In this document: positions 29,025 to 37,620 of the stretch, piece after piece
Numbering within the stretch: the stretch's first letter is position 1
Layout: every line of letters starts with the position of its first letter
Source of the DNA: Leucobacter insecticola
GTDB taxonomy: Bacteria; Actinomycetota; Actinomycetes; Actinomycetales; Microbacteriaceae
DNA: 64,000 nucleotides
Direction of reading: 5' to 3'
Assembly (NCBI RefSeq): GCF_011382965.1
Contig: NZ_CP049934.1
Location: forward strand, 1,798,001 to 1,862,000
Program-made: the position numbers and the translations under genes
Notes under the pieces: model-generated
Told to the model about the DNA's origin: nothing
Seen by the model: the letters and a program-made list of their open reading frames with translations, nothing else
Databases searched by the model: none

Positions 29025-29264
29025 TGGTCAGTGCGCAGAAACTCAGCACTTCACACTTCACGCCTCATGTGCCACCGCAGCTCCTCGGGGTTCGATGTGT
29101 CACGGGTGTAACCGGTAGCGGGAAGCATTCGGGCTTCGCGAAGACGTTGAGTGAAGCCAAGTTTGTGTTGACTTCAGGGTTGATACTCCGGCGCGAACAC
29201 TTTCCGTTGGGGTTTCACGCGACCCCCGACGCCCAACACATCCGATGCACTCAATCCCCTAGAA
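28760..29264. other. Non-coding accessory stretch downstream of tRNA-Ala
   Basis: About 500 bases without a convincing gene. It holds the REP-like palindrome at 28841-28862, the degenerate tRNA-Ala 3' copy at 28984-29024, and the left copy of the 54-bp target duplication of the IS element (29211-29264). Short open frames here lack coding character. Confidence 0.7.
28841..28862. repeat. REP-like palindrome
   Basis: ATCCTGCG and CGCAGGAT form a perfect 8-bp inverted repeat around CGAAGT. A half copy (ATCCTGCGC) occurs at 28801-28809. This style of palindrome is often scattered in intergenic DNA; it could also end transcription from tRNA-Ala. Confidence 0.55.
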
Positions 29265-30911
29265 CCTGAGTTGACCGCTTTGGGGTGGTTTTGTGGGATT
29301 TGAACGCGAGAACGTTGATTTTATGCGGGTCTCTGCTGAGAATGTGGTTACTAACGTGCCCCTATGTAGGCTGAACGCATGTCAGTATTCGTTCGGAAAG
29401 TTCTGACGAAATCTGGTGCGACCGCGGTTCAGATCGTCACCAAAACGGGGCGACAGGTCACCGGAATCGATCACATCGGGTCCGCGCACACTGACACCGA
29501 CTTGGCACTCCTGACCGATATCGCGAGACAACGCATCCGTGAACGTGAGCGCGATGCCGGGCAAGGTGAGTTCGACTTCGGTCTTGCCCCGTCTCCCGCG
29601 TCGACTGCGCTGCTGGCACGCGCATACTCGCGACTGCTCTACGACACCCTCGCGGGCGTATATGCGCAGCTCGGGTTCGCTTCCGCCGTCGATGACGCCG
29701 TGTTCCGTGACCTGGTGATCGCACGCATCATCGAACCCGCCTCAAAGCTCGACACCATCCGAATCCTTGACGAACTCGGGCTCACCCCGCCTTCGAACAC
29801 AGGCATTCACCGTTCCCTCAATCGTGCTGCCGATGAGAACTATCGTGACCAGTTCTCGAAGGCGTGTGTCGAGTTTCGTGGCACCAAGCAACTCACCCTC
29901 GTGTTGTATGACGTTACGACATTGTTCTTCCAGGTTGAACAAGAAGACGACTACCGTATCCCGGGGCTCTCCAAAGAACGCCGGTTGGAACCCCAAATTG
30001 TGGTTGGTCTTCTCGTTGATGAGCGGGGGTTCCCCCTGCAATTGCACTCCTTCGAGGGGAACAAAGCAGAGACGCTCACCCTGGTGCCGGTGCTTGACGC
30101 GTTCAGAGCACAGCACCCCGACGTGGCAGTAAGTGTGGCGTGTGATGCGGGCATGCTTTCTGCCGCGAACCTCCTCGCGTTAGAGGACGCCGGCTACTCA
30201 TTCATTGTAGGGTCGAGGATCGCGAAAACTCCATACGATATTGCCGAATTCCAGAACGATGGCGGGATCCTGAACGATGGTCAAATCTTTGAATCACAGC
30301 AGTGGTTTGGTCGAGGTGAGACCCGCAGACAACGTCGGGTGGTGTACCAGTATCGCGAGAAGCGTGCCCGTCTCGATCTGCGCAACATTGAGAAGCAAGT
30401 CGAGAAGGCCCGCAACGTGGTTGCGGGGACGAGTGCCGTAAAGAAGGGCCGATTCTTGAAGATCACGGATGCCAAGAAGAGTATTGATGAGGCGCTCGTG
30501 GAATCAGCGAAGCAGCGAGCCGGGGTGAAGGGGTATGTGACAAATCTGCCGATATTGACAGCCTCAGCAACGACAGTAATTGATGCGTATCATCAGCTCT
30601 TCAACGTGGAAGCGTCGTTTCGGATGGCGAAGACTGATCTACGGGCTCGCCCAATTTTTCATCGACAGCGGGAAAAGATCGAGGCGCATCTCACGGTCGT
30701 GTTTTGTGCAATCGCGGTATCGCGGCATATCCAGGAAGTCACCGGGGTCTCGATTAAGCGGTTCGTAAAGGTGTTGGCTCCGGTGAAAGACGCGGTGATC
30801 GTGGTTGAGGGCATCGAGCACACAATTCCCGCGGCTATCACTGACGAAGTTGCATTGCTACTGAAGGGTCTGACTGTCATGGGTGGTGGTCACTAAACCG
30901 GTCAACTCAGG
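29265..30911 (+). mobile_element. IS1634-family insertion sequence (IS1549-like)
   Basis: 1,647-bp element with inverted ends CCTGAGTTGACCGCTTTGG (left) and CCTGAGTTGACCGGTTTAG (right, reverse complement), 17 of 19 matching, carrying one transposase gene. Flanked by 54-bp direct repeats; unusually long target duplications are described for IS1549 of this family, which supports the assignment. The element looks complete. Confidence 0.88.
29379..30896 (+). CDS. IS1634-family DDE transposase
   Basis: 505 aa, uninterrupted. DDE-type catalytic residues are likely in LVLYDVTTLFF (first Asp), VSVACDAGMLSAANL (second Asp) and LFNVEASFRMAKTDLRARP (Glu), followed by the IS4-like motif HRQREKIEAHLTVVFCAIAVS. 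ATG 29379. It appears intact and may be active. Divergent neighbours are not coding. Confidence 0.92.
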   Translation: MSVFVRKVLTKSGATAVQIVTKTGRQVTGIDHIGSAHTDTDLALLTDIARQRIRERERDAGQGEFDFGLAPSPASTALLARAYSRLLYDTLAGVYAQLGFASAVDDAVFRDLVIARIIEPASKLDTIRILDELGLTPPSNTGIHRSLNRAADENYRDQFSKACVEFRGTKQLTLVLYDVTTLFFQVEQEDDYRIPGLSKERRLEPQIVVGLLVDERGFPLQLHSFEGNKAETLTLVPVLDAFRAQHPDVAVSVACDAGMLSAANLLALEDAGYSFIVGSRIAKTPYDIAEFQNDGGILNDGQIFESQQWFGRGETRRQRRVVYQYREKRARLDLRNIEKQVEKARNVVAGTSAVKKGRFLKITDAKKSIDEALVESAKQRAGVKGYVTNLPILTASATTVIDAYHQLFNVEASFRMAKTDLRARPIFHRQREKIEAHLTVVFCAIAVSRHIQEVTGVSIKRFVKVLAPVKDAVIVVEGIEHTIPAAITDEVALLLKGLTVMGGGH

Positions 30912-31024
30912 GGTTTCACGCGACCCCCGACGCCCAACACATCCGATGCACTCAATCCCCTAGAATCATCTCCAAGAGAGATGCGCGCCGCCCGAGGTGC
31001 GGTACTCGCGGCGGTAGGAGAGAT

Positions 31025-32332
31025 GTGGCAGACGAGAGTGCGCTCGTGCCGGTGTGGACGCTCGCTACCGAGGATATGGCCGTACCTGACTTCATGCTGG
31101 ACGGGGAGATGACTCCTGCGCGTCTCGCCGACCTGCGCACTGCGCTTGCGGCCTTCGCACAGGCACCCATCGCGACGCTGGAGATGCACCCGATCGATCG
31201 GCATCGTGATCCGTCCGGCGGGATTGTACTGCGCTCGAGTAGTCCGCTCGCCCAACAGCTCTCCCAGCTGGTCACGCAGACGGCAAGGTCATCCCCGGCG
31301 AAGGTTGATATGGCCGCCTCTGGAGAAGCGCTCTACCGCATGGTGGTGCCCGCGAAAGTCGCGTCCCAAGTGAGCAAGGGGCTTGTGAAGCCGATGACCT
31401 CCAAGGCTGTATCGGGAGGCGTCTACAGTGCACTTCTGGATTCGACGGGCATCGTCTCCAAAGCGACATTTGTGCCAGTTGCTGGGACGGGCGCGACCAC
31501 CGGTGCTACGGCCACCGCAGGCGTCGGCCTCGCGGGAGCTGGAGCGTTGACAGTCGCGGCACCGCTCGTCCTCATGGCCGTCGCTGTCAGCGCGAGTGCC
31601 TATGCAGACCATCAGCGTCAGAAAGCTATTGAGCGGATCACAGATCTGCTTGAGCAACTGCAGGACGACACACTGGATCAGGAACGCTACCGGCTCGACG
31701 GCTGCCGGGACGCGATCGACAAAGCCACATCAGTGTTGCTTGATCAAGGCAAGATTGGGCAGTCGCTCGGGCTCGACTCCGCGTCCCACGAGATCAGTAC
31801 GGCGATTGCAGCTGTCGAAGACAGACTCAAGAAATGGCGAGGCGCTCTCGACAGACTCCCTGAGGGTCCAGTGGAGCTGACCGCGCTGACGAAGGTATTC
31901 CCCGGCATCTTGGACGAGAACAGTGTCTTCGGCGCACACCTGGACACCGCGAGACTGGCCATCGCGCTGAAGCGTCGTGTTTTGGTGTTACAGTCCGTCG
32001 AACATGCGCAGCTCGACGGCTCCGGCAACCCGTTCAAGTCATTCCTTAGCGAGTTGCGCAGTGACGAGCAGCGGCTGAACGGCCTCGAGGCGAGTATCAA
32101 CGATGTGCTGCAGCGCCTGTCTGCACTTGAGCTTAAGCGCCCGAGCGGTCTGTTGAAGAACGTGCACTATGCGCCGGCTGAGGTCGACAAGCTACTAGGC
32201 GCCGCGTACCGGCTCAGGAGCCTGAGTAGCGGAATTGACGTTGGCGGACGGCATTCAGACATGCTGATCGAGATCGAACGTCGCAGTGATGGCTCTGTCG
32301 TGGTGTTTCCGGCAGAAGCGATCGAAGAGTGA
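31025..32332 (+). CDS. Unrecognised 435-aa protein with a glycine/alanine-rich hydrophobic segment
   Basis: GTG 31025 with TAGGAGAG upstream. Three parts can be seen: a soluble N-terminal part (1-145; TPARLADLRTALAAFAQAP, PIDRHRDPSGGIVLRSS); a hydrophobic Gly/Ala-rich stretch (about 148-195: TGATTGATATAGVGLAGAG then LTVAAPLVLMAVAVSASAYA) that could form a membrane hairpin; and a long helical, coiled-coil-like C-terminal part (RQKAIERITDLLEQLQDD, SELRSDEQRLNGLEASINDVLQRL). No catalytic motif was found. It sits alone between an IS element and a DUF2200 gene in the tRNA-Ala accessory region. The form resembles membrane-acting effectors, but that is inference only. Confidence 0.75.
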   Translation: MADESALVPVWTLATEDMAVPDFMLDGEMTPARLADLRTALAAFAQAPIATLEMHPIDRHRDPSGGIVLRSSSPLAQQLSQLVTQTARSSPAKVDMAASGEALYRMVVPAKVASQVSKGLVKPMTSKAVSGGVYSALLDSTGIVSKATFVPVAGTGATTGATATAGVGLAGAGALTVAAPLVLMAVAVSASAYADHQRQKAIERITDLLEQLQDDTLDQERYRLDGCRDAIDKATSVLLDQGKIGQSLGLDSASHEISTAIAAVEDRLKKWRGALDRLPEGPVELTALTKVFPGILDENSVFGAHLDTARLAIALKRRVLVLQSVEHAQLDGSGNPFKSFLSELRSDEQRLNGLEASINDVLQRLSALELKRPSGLLKNVHYAPAEVDKLLGAAYRLRSLSSGIDVGGRHSDMLIEIERRSDGSVVVFPAEAIEE

Positions 32333-32456
32333 ACTGGAGCTTCTTCGGCGGTGGCTGCGCCGCCAAGGAGTAGGCCGCGACGCTCAGCATAGATCTTCCT
32401 CCCGGCACGGTAGTTGACGGGATGATGGTCTACGGCGCGTCGAGCACCCCAGCTCC

Positions 32457-32810
32457 TCAGGATCCGCGCAGGATCGACGACATCTTCTTGCCTCGGGCGA
32501 CCTCGTCGACGAGCTTGTCCATGTAACGGATCTTTTGCATGAGTGGATCTTCGATGTCTTCAACCCGGATCCCGCAAATGACTCCGGTGATGAGCTCGGC
32601 ATTGGGGTTCAGTGCGGGGGCGTTGGCAAAGAACTCTTCGAGCGTCATGTCCGAGGATTGGGCCGCCCGCAACGAGTGGGCATCGAGGCCAGTGAGCCAG
32701 GTGAGGACCCGGTCAAGTTCCTCCCGTGTATGCCCCTTGCGCTCAACCTTCGCAAGGTACAGCGGGTAGATGCTCGCGAAAGTCATGTCGAAAATCTTGT
32801 GACGAGTCAT
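32457..32810 (-). CDS. DUF2200 family protein
   Basis: 117 aa, minus strand. Starts MTRHKIFDMTFASIYPLYLAKVERKG and contains LDRVLTWLTG, ICGIRVEDIEDPLMQKIRYMDKLVDE, matching the conserved DUF2200 family (recalled, not searched). Soluble; function unknown. Stand-alone gene. Confidence 0.83.
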   Translation of the reverse strand: MTRHKIFDMTFASIYPLYLAKVERKGHTREELDRVLTWLTGLDAHSLRAAQSSDMTLEEFFANAPALNPNAELITGVICGIRVEDIEDPLMQKIRYMDKLVDEVARGKKMSSILRGS

Positions 32811-32870
32811 CGTTGTCCCTTTCCTTAAGCCTTCACCGAGTCTCTCACACCACTACAATTTGGAAGAAGT

Positions 32871-33332
32871 ATGGGTATCACAGGAGCGAACGAGGCGCCG
32901 GCAGGCGCGAACGCTGTCGCGCGTTTCGTGTTGCTCGCAGAGTTCGGTTGGGTGATTCTCGGAGGCACGGTGGGTACTCTTGCCCGCTATGCGCTGAACC
33001 GGCTGATTGGTGAAGTTGCGGGTGTGCCCCTCGGGATCCTCGTTATCAACGTTTCCGGTGCGTTTGTACTCGGAGTGCTGCTGGAATCGCTCGCGTTGCG
33101 CGGATCGGATACCGGCGGCAGTCGTCGGCTGCGTTTGTTGCTGGGCACGGGGGTGATTGGCGGCTTTACCACCTACAGTCTGCTCGCGGCCGATATTGCT
33201 GCGATGCTGCTTCACGGCTACCTGCTGCTCGGCGCAGCCTACGGAATCGTTACGGTGGTTGCCGGGGTACTCGCGAGCTGGGCTGGCGTGATCGGCGCAC
33301 GGGCGTTCCGCGGCAGGGTGCAAGATGAGTGA
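32871..33332 (+). CDS. crcB: Fluoride channel subunit (Fluc/CrcB), first copy
   Basis: 153 aa, four helices. Fluc signatures: GTVGTLARYALNRLIGE at the start, ILVINVSGAFVLGVL (the Asn that lines the pore) and GFTTYSLLAADIAAML (the Thr/Tyr/Ser box). Actinobacterial Fluc proteins often come as paired non-identical subunits forming heterodimers; the next gene overlaps it. No fluoride riboswitch was seen in the 60 nt upstream. Confidence 0.92.
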   Translation: MGITGANEAPAGANAVARFVLLAEFGWVILGGTVGTLARYALNRLIGEVAGVPLGILVINVSGAFVLGVLLESLALRGSDTGGSRRLRLLLGTGVIGGFTTYSLLAADIAAMLLHGYLLLGAAYGIVTVVAGVLASWAGVIGARAFRGRVQDE

Positions 33333-33693
33333 CGTTCTCATGGTCGCCGGAATCGCTGTCGCGGGCGGGCTGGGCGCGGGCCTGCGCTTCCTGCTCGACA
33401 CCGCGCTCACGACGCGTCTGCGATCCCGATTCCCCTGGGGCATCGCGGTGGTCAATCTCTCGGGATCATTCGCCCTTGGCCTGCTCACGGGAGCGTCCCT
33501 CGGTGAACCCCTGGCGAGCGTGCTCGCGGTCGGTCTGCTCGGCGGCTACACCACCTTCAGTACTGCGAGCGTTGACACCGTTCGGCTGTTTCTCACAAGG
33601 CGGCCTGGGGCCGCGCTGGTTAACGGCTTCGGGGTTCTTGTTGCCGGCGTCGCGCTCGCGGTGCTCGGGATCCTAACTACCGCACCTGCGTAA
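33325..33693 (+). CDS. crcB: Fluoride channel subunit (Fluc/CrcB), second copy
   Basis: 122 aa, overlapping the first copy by 8 nt (ATGAGTGA). Shows GGLGAGLRFLLDTAL, GIAVVNLSGSFALGLLTG and GYTTFSTASVDTVRL. With the upstream gene it likely forms a heteromeric fluoride exporter in the cytoplasmic membrane. Its 3' end overlaps the convergent pdxY gene by 17 nt. Confidence 0.92.
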   Translation: MSDVLMVAGIAVAGGLGAGLRFLLDTALTTRLRSRFPWGIAVVNLSGSFALGLLTGASLGEPLASVLAVGLLGGYTTFSTASVDTVRLFLTRRPGAALVNGFGVLVAGVALAVLGILTTAPA

Positions 33694-34528
33694 CCGCGAA
33701 GCGCATGCTCGGGTTCGCGTAGTCTTCCTGCGACTCCACCAGTTGGAGCTCGCGCTGCCCTGAGGCGTGGGTGCGTTCCAGCAGCGCAAACACGCTCGAG
33801 GTGGTGCGCGCGAGGGCGTCGGCTGCGTCGCCGCTGCGGCGGAAGTGGGCGGTGAATAGCGCCGCGGTGACATCGCCGGATCCGTTCGCCTTGAACGGCA
33901 AATGAGGGGTCTGCACGAGCCACGCTCCCTTGCCGGTAGCGGCGAGAATTTCGATCGTTCCTTCCGGGCGGTCCGGCCGCTGCAGGCTCGTCACGAGCAC
34001 CGTCTGCGGGCCAAGCTCCTGGGTGGCATCAACGGATTCGAGGGTAGATTCGAGGGTGTCGGGGGAGGTGCCCGTAATGAAGCCGAGCTCGAACTGGTTG
34101 GGGGTGATGAGGTCTGCGTGCGGCACGACCCGATCCCGAATCAGGTTTTGCACCTCGGGGGCGACGAAGCAGCCCGAATGTGCATTGCCGAGCACGGGAT
34201 CGCAGGCGTAGATCGCATCGGGGCTGTGATGCTTGACCCGCGCGACGGCGTCGAGGATCGCATCGCCGATATCGTCGCCTCCCTGGTAGCCCGAGAGAAC
34301 TGCGTCAACGCCCTCCAATCCGCCCCGCTCTTCGATGCCTGTGACGATCTCACGGACATTGTCACCGCTCAGCATGGGGCCGCGCCAGGATCCGTAGCCT
34401 GTGTGATTCGAGAAGCAGACGGTGGCGATGGGCATGACCTCCACGCCGATCCGCTGCAGCGGAAACACCGCGGCAGAGTTGCCGACGTGGCCATAGGAAA
34501 CGGAGGACTGGATGGAGAGAATGCGCAT
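33677..34528 (-). CDS. pdxY: Pyridoxal kinase
   Basis: 283 aa. Ribokinase-like B6 salvage kinase making PLP. Visible: MRILSIQSSVSYGHVGNSAA (substrate-binding start), SNHTGYGSWRG, LSGYQGG, YACDPVLGN, HADLITPNQFELGFITG and the anion-hole LPFKANGSGDVTAALF (catalytic Asp). ATG 34528, leaving about 190 nt to the next gene on the other strand. Confidence 0.94.
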   Translation of the reverse strand: MRILSIQSSVSYGHVGNSAAVFPLQRIGVEVMPIATVCFSNHTGYGSWRGPMLSGDNVREIVTGIEERGGLEGVDAVLSGYQGGDDIGDAILDAVARVKHHSPDAIYACDPVLGNAHSGCFVAPEVQNLIRDRVVPHADLITPNQFELGFITGTSPDTLESTLESVDATQELGPQTVLVTSLQRPDRPEGTIEILAATGKGAWLVQTPHLPFKANGSGDVTAALFTAHFRRSGDAADALARTTSSVFALLERTHASGQRELQLVESQEDYANPSMRFAVTQVR

Positions 34529-34721
34529 TCCCCAATCTTGGCACTGGTTCAGTCAATAGACCAGTGTTGCGAAAGTTCGGTGGACCATGGCCCGCGATTT
34601 TGGGGATCTCATTACCCGCTCACAAGTGCTATATTTTCCCTGTTCAGGGGAGTTATCCACAATCTCTAAATTGACGCATTTTGGCCTCGCAAATGTCGGT
34701 GGCGTGGTGTGTAATGGTGAC

Positions 34722-36164
34722 ATGTTTAAGTCGAGTCCCACTCCCGCCTCCGGCGCAGCGGCACCCGTTGTCGCTGGTGCCGAAGGTGCCGCTGCGCCGT
34801 CGCTGCCGCCCGCCGAGGTGTACGCGGCGACGGTGGGCCCCGCGATTAGTGAACTGGTGAAGGTTCGCGCGCAGATCACCGCACTGCAAGCCCGCGAAGC
34901 TACCCTGTTGCAGCAGTGTGATGAGGCGGCTAGTCGGCTCGCCAGAGACGAGGGGCACCTCGACCATGGTGAGTTTGCGCATCGCTCGGTTGCGGCAGAG
35001 ATCGGGTTTGCGCTTCGTGAGTCTGACCGATCCATGGTCCACCAGATCGCGCGAGCTTCGACGCTGGTGGAACACTATCCGGCGGTCCATGCTGCGCTGG
35101 CAGCGGGGGAGATCTCCCAGGGGCACGTCAGCGTGATACGTGACGCTGGAGGTATCCTCGGGATCGGTGACGCGGAGGTCGACCGGAAGCGGGCGATTTA
35201 CGAACAACAGGTACTGGAGATCGCAAAAACTGAGACCGCTGGCCGGCTGCGCGCCATTGCCAAAGGCCTGGCTGAGGCACTCGCATGTCGCCCCCTTCAG
35301 GACCGGCATGCGGAGGCCTTACGGGGGCGCGGGGTCGTGCTGGTTGAACAACCTGACGGGATGGTTGATCTTGTTGCCACCGTTTCCGCGATCTATGGGA
35401 AAGGCATCATGGATCGGCTTGATCAGATCGGGTGGGCAGTGAAGAACGCGAACCGAAACGCGGCGGCGGCTGATCCCGGGGGTGAAGTTGACGAGCGTTC
35501 CCTGAACGAGATCCGTGCAGACGCGTTTGTCGAGATGCTCCTCAGTGCCGACCCCTCGGGTATTGCCTCCGCACACGGGAAGGGGCTCGCCGCGATCAAA
35601 GCCCGCGTCCAGGTCATTATTCCCGAGGAAAAGCTCCGTGATCGGAGCGCCGCTGGCAGTGCCCGTCGCGACAGCGCCAGCGGCAGTATCGGCGACAAGG
35701 CCAGTGACCACATCGCGACAGAGCTTGTTGGGTATGGGCCGATCGATACCGACACGAGTCGCACGGTGGCGGGTCTCTCACCCGCCTGGGAACGGATCAT
35801 GGTGAGCACCCTCACCGGTCAGGTCTTGAGCACTGACACCTATCGCCCGTCGGCCGCAATCAAACGATTCCTTGCGGCACGAGATCTGCGATGTCGGGCC
35901 CCGGGCTGCAACGTTATGGTGAACCGCAGCGACATCGATCACACGCTCGATGCGGCGCTGGGAGGAACCACCTCAACCGACAATCTCGCGACAACATGCC
36001 GATACCACCACACCATGAAGCATCACCCCGGATGGAAAATCCGACAACACCCCGGCGGGGTGATGGAGTGGGAAACACCTCTCGGCAGAAAGTACACCGA
36101 CCGGCCCGGCAGCACGGTTCGATTCCGGCGGGTAGTGCATGCTGAGTCAGCTGATCCGTTCTAG
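34722..36164 (+). CDS. DUF222 / HNH-endonuclease domain protein (13E12 type)
   Basis: About 480 aa. N-terminal helical DUF222 domain (EVYAATVGPAISELVKVRAQ to the middle, with HQIARASTLVEHYPAVHAALAAGEISQGH) and a C-terminal HNH motif: CRAPGCNVMVNRSDIDH, then LATTCRYHHTMKH. ATG 34722 was chosen because coding character and an Ala/Pro-rich linker begin there; an in-frame start at 34587 is possible but covers a low-GC stretch that looks non-coding. This family is abundant in high-GC actinobacteria, often in several copies; biological role unknown. Confidence 0.87.
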   Translation: MFKSSPTPASGAAAPVVAGAEGAAAPSLPPAEVYAATVGPAISELVKVRAQITALQAREATLLQQCDEAASRLARDEGHLDHGEFAHRSVAAEIGFALRESDRSMVHQIARASTLVEHYPAVHAALAAGEISQGHVSVIRDAGGILGIGDAEVDRKRAIYEQQVLEIAKTETAGRLRAIAKGLAEALACRPLQDRHAEALRGRGVVLVEQPDGMVDLVATVSAIYGKGIMDRLDQIGWAVKNANRNAAAADPGGEVDERSLNEIRADAFVEMLLSADPSGIASAHGKGLAAIKARVQVIIPEEKLRDRSAAGSARRDSASGSIGDKASDHIATELVGYGPIDTDTSRTVAGLSPAWERIMVSTLTGQVLSTDTYRPSAAIKRFLAARDLRCRAPGCNVMVNRSDIDHTLDAALGGTTSTDNLATTCRYHHTMKHHPGWKIRQHPGGVMEWETPLGRKYTDRPGSTVRFRRVVHAESADPF

Positions 36165-36188
36165 TGTCGTGTGGCCGATCCGTTCTAG
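36149..36188. repeat. Short direct repeat at the end of the DUF222 gene
   Basis: GATCCGTTCTAG occurs twice, the first at the DUF222 stop codon and the second 23 nt further at the stop of the convergent oxidase gene. The two stops therefore lie in duplicated sequence, consistent with a small duplication event. Confidence 0.7.
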
Positions 36189-37531
36189 ATCGCGCGGTCG
36201 GGCGTGAGCGTGCCCCGCGGGTCAAGTGCGTGTTTGATTGACTGCTGGATGTCAAGCGTCACCGCGTCTTGTTGCCAGGGCAATTCATGGCGTTTCACCG
36301 ACCCGATGCCGTGCTCGCCGGAGATCGTGCCGCCGAGCGAGAGTGCGAGCCGCGTAATCTCATCGATCACCGCGTCGGCCGCGGCGATTCCCTCGCGAGA
36401 GTCGGGCGACTCGACGGTGCTGTGCAGATTGCCGTCACCGGCGTGCGCGACGGTCGAAACTCGGAGCCCGTGGCGCTCGGAGATCGCGTCGATCCCGTGA
36501 AACACCTCCGCAAGCTGCGCGATCGGCACCCCCACGTCGCACGAGATCTTGAGGCCGCGTGCGTTCAACGCCGGGTTCGAGAGACGCCGCGCTTCGAGCA
36601 GCGAGTCCGACTCTGAGATCTCGACATCGTCAGCCCCCGCGCCGAGGCAGGTTTCGGTGATCGCCTCGGCTTTGTCTTGCGCGTCAAGACCGACGGTCTG
36701 CCCCACGAGCATCGCCCCTCCCGGGGCGGTCAACCCGCTCGGATGGAACGACTCGATGATCTCCACGCTCCACGAATCCATCAGTTCCAGCACCTCGGGC
36801 TGGGCGGGGCCGTTCACGATCAGGGAGACAGCCCGACCCGCATCCTGGAGGCTCGCAAAGCTCGCGCGGAAGGTGCGCGGGATCCCGGGCGGCACTGGCT
36901 TCAGCCTCACTGTCGCCGTGGTGATGATCCCGAGCGTGCCCTCTGAGCCGACCATCAGGCTCGTCAGATTCAGGCCAACAACGTTCTTTCGTGTGCGTGC
37001 GCCAGTCCGCATCACGCGGCCATCCGCGAGCACCACTTCAAGTCCCGCAACCGCGTCGGTCGTGACGCCGTGAGCCACACACCTGAGCCCACCCGCGTTG
37101 GTGGCGATGTTTCCGCCGACCGTTGAGGTGCGCGCGCTCGCGGGATCCGGCGGAAAGAACAGGCCCTGCGCTCGCGCCGCGGCGTCAAGCTCGGCGGTGA
37201 TGACGCCGGCTTCGACCGTGGCGAGGCGGTTCTCCGCGTCGAGCTCAAGGATCCGGTTCATGCGCTCGAGCGAAATGATGAGGCCACCGGGGTAGGCATT
37301 GGCTCCACCCACGAGACCGGTGCCGGCTCCCCGCACACTTACTGGAACCCCAGCTTCGTTCGCCCAGGCGAGCGCCGCGGAAACATCCGCGGTTGACTCG
37401 GCCAGCACGAGTGCCAGCGCTGTCCCCTCCGGCTCGGCGCGGGAGCTGTCATGGGCGTAGTGGGCGATCCGCTCGGGATCGAGCACGAGACGATCACCTA
37501 GCTTCTGCTGCAGTTGCTCTGTTTTGGCCAC
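36185..37531 (-). CDS. FAD-linked oxidase (glycolate oxidase GlcD / D-2-hydroxyacid dehydrogenase type)
   Basis: 448 aa. FAD-binding PCMH domain with VSVRGAGTGLVGGANAYPGG, TVGGNIATNAGGLRCVAHG and VGSEGTLGIITTATVRL; C-terminal FAD-oxidase domain with STVAHAGDGNLH and GGTISGEHGIGSVKRHEL, which form the flavin/hydroxyacid site. Substrate likely D-lactate, glycolate or a related D-2-hydroxyacid. ATG 37531, divergent from gluQ with about 90 nt between. Confidence 0.92.
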   Translation of the reverse strand: MAKTEQLQQKLGDRLVLDPERIAHYAHDSSRAEPEGTALALVLAESTADVSAALAWANEAGVPVSVRGAGTGLVGGANAYPGGLIISLERMNRILELDAENRLATVEAGVITAELDAAARAQGLFFPPDPASARTSTVGGNIATNAGGLRCVAHGVTTDAVAGLEVVLADGRVMRTGARTRKNVVGLNLTSLMVGSEGTLGIITTATVRLKPVPPGIPRTFRASFASLQDAGRAVSLIVNGPAQPEVLELMDSWSVEIIESFHPSGLTAPGGAMLVGQTVGLDAQDKAEAITETCLGAGADDVEISESDSLLEARRLSNPALNARGLKISCDVGVPIAQLAEVFHGIDAISERHGLRVSTVAHAGDGNLHSTVESPDSREGIAAADAVIDEITRLALSLGGTISGEHGIGSVKRHELPWQQDAVTLDIQQSIKHALDPRGTLTPDRAI

Positions 37532-37620
37532 GCTGCCTCCTCTGTCGTCACTGATCGTCTAAGCGTATCGAGGTTCAGCTGAGGTGCCTCTTGAAGTGTC
37601 CGCCGTGGCAAGATAGATGC

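Larger units (their letters stand above)
29211..30965. repeat. 54-bp target-site duplication flanking the IS1634-type element
   Basis: Bases 29211-29264 and 30912-30965 are identical (starting GGTTTCACGCGACCCCCGAC and ending CAATCCCCTAGAA). They lie immediately outside the inverted ends of the insertion sequence, so they are read as the duplicated target. Removing one copy plus the element restores a continuous pre-insertion sequence. Confidence 0.9.

Noticed and set aside
32333..32456. Possible small gene between the 435-aa gene and the DUF2200 gene
   Set aside because: Only short frames without a start signal or plausible composition.
32811..32870. Fluoride riboswitch before the crcB pair
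   Set aside because: The 60-nt gap lacks the conserved pseudoknot pattern of the crcB motif; nothing convincing found.
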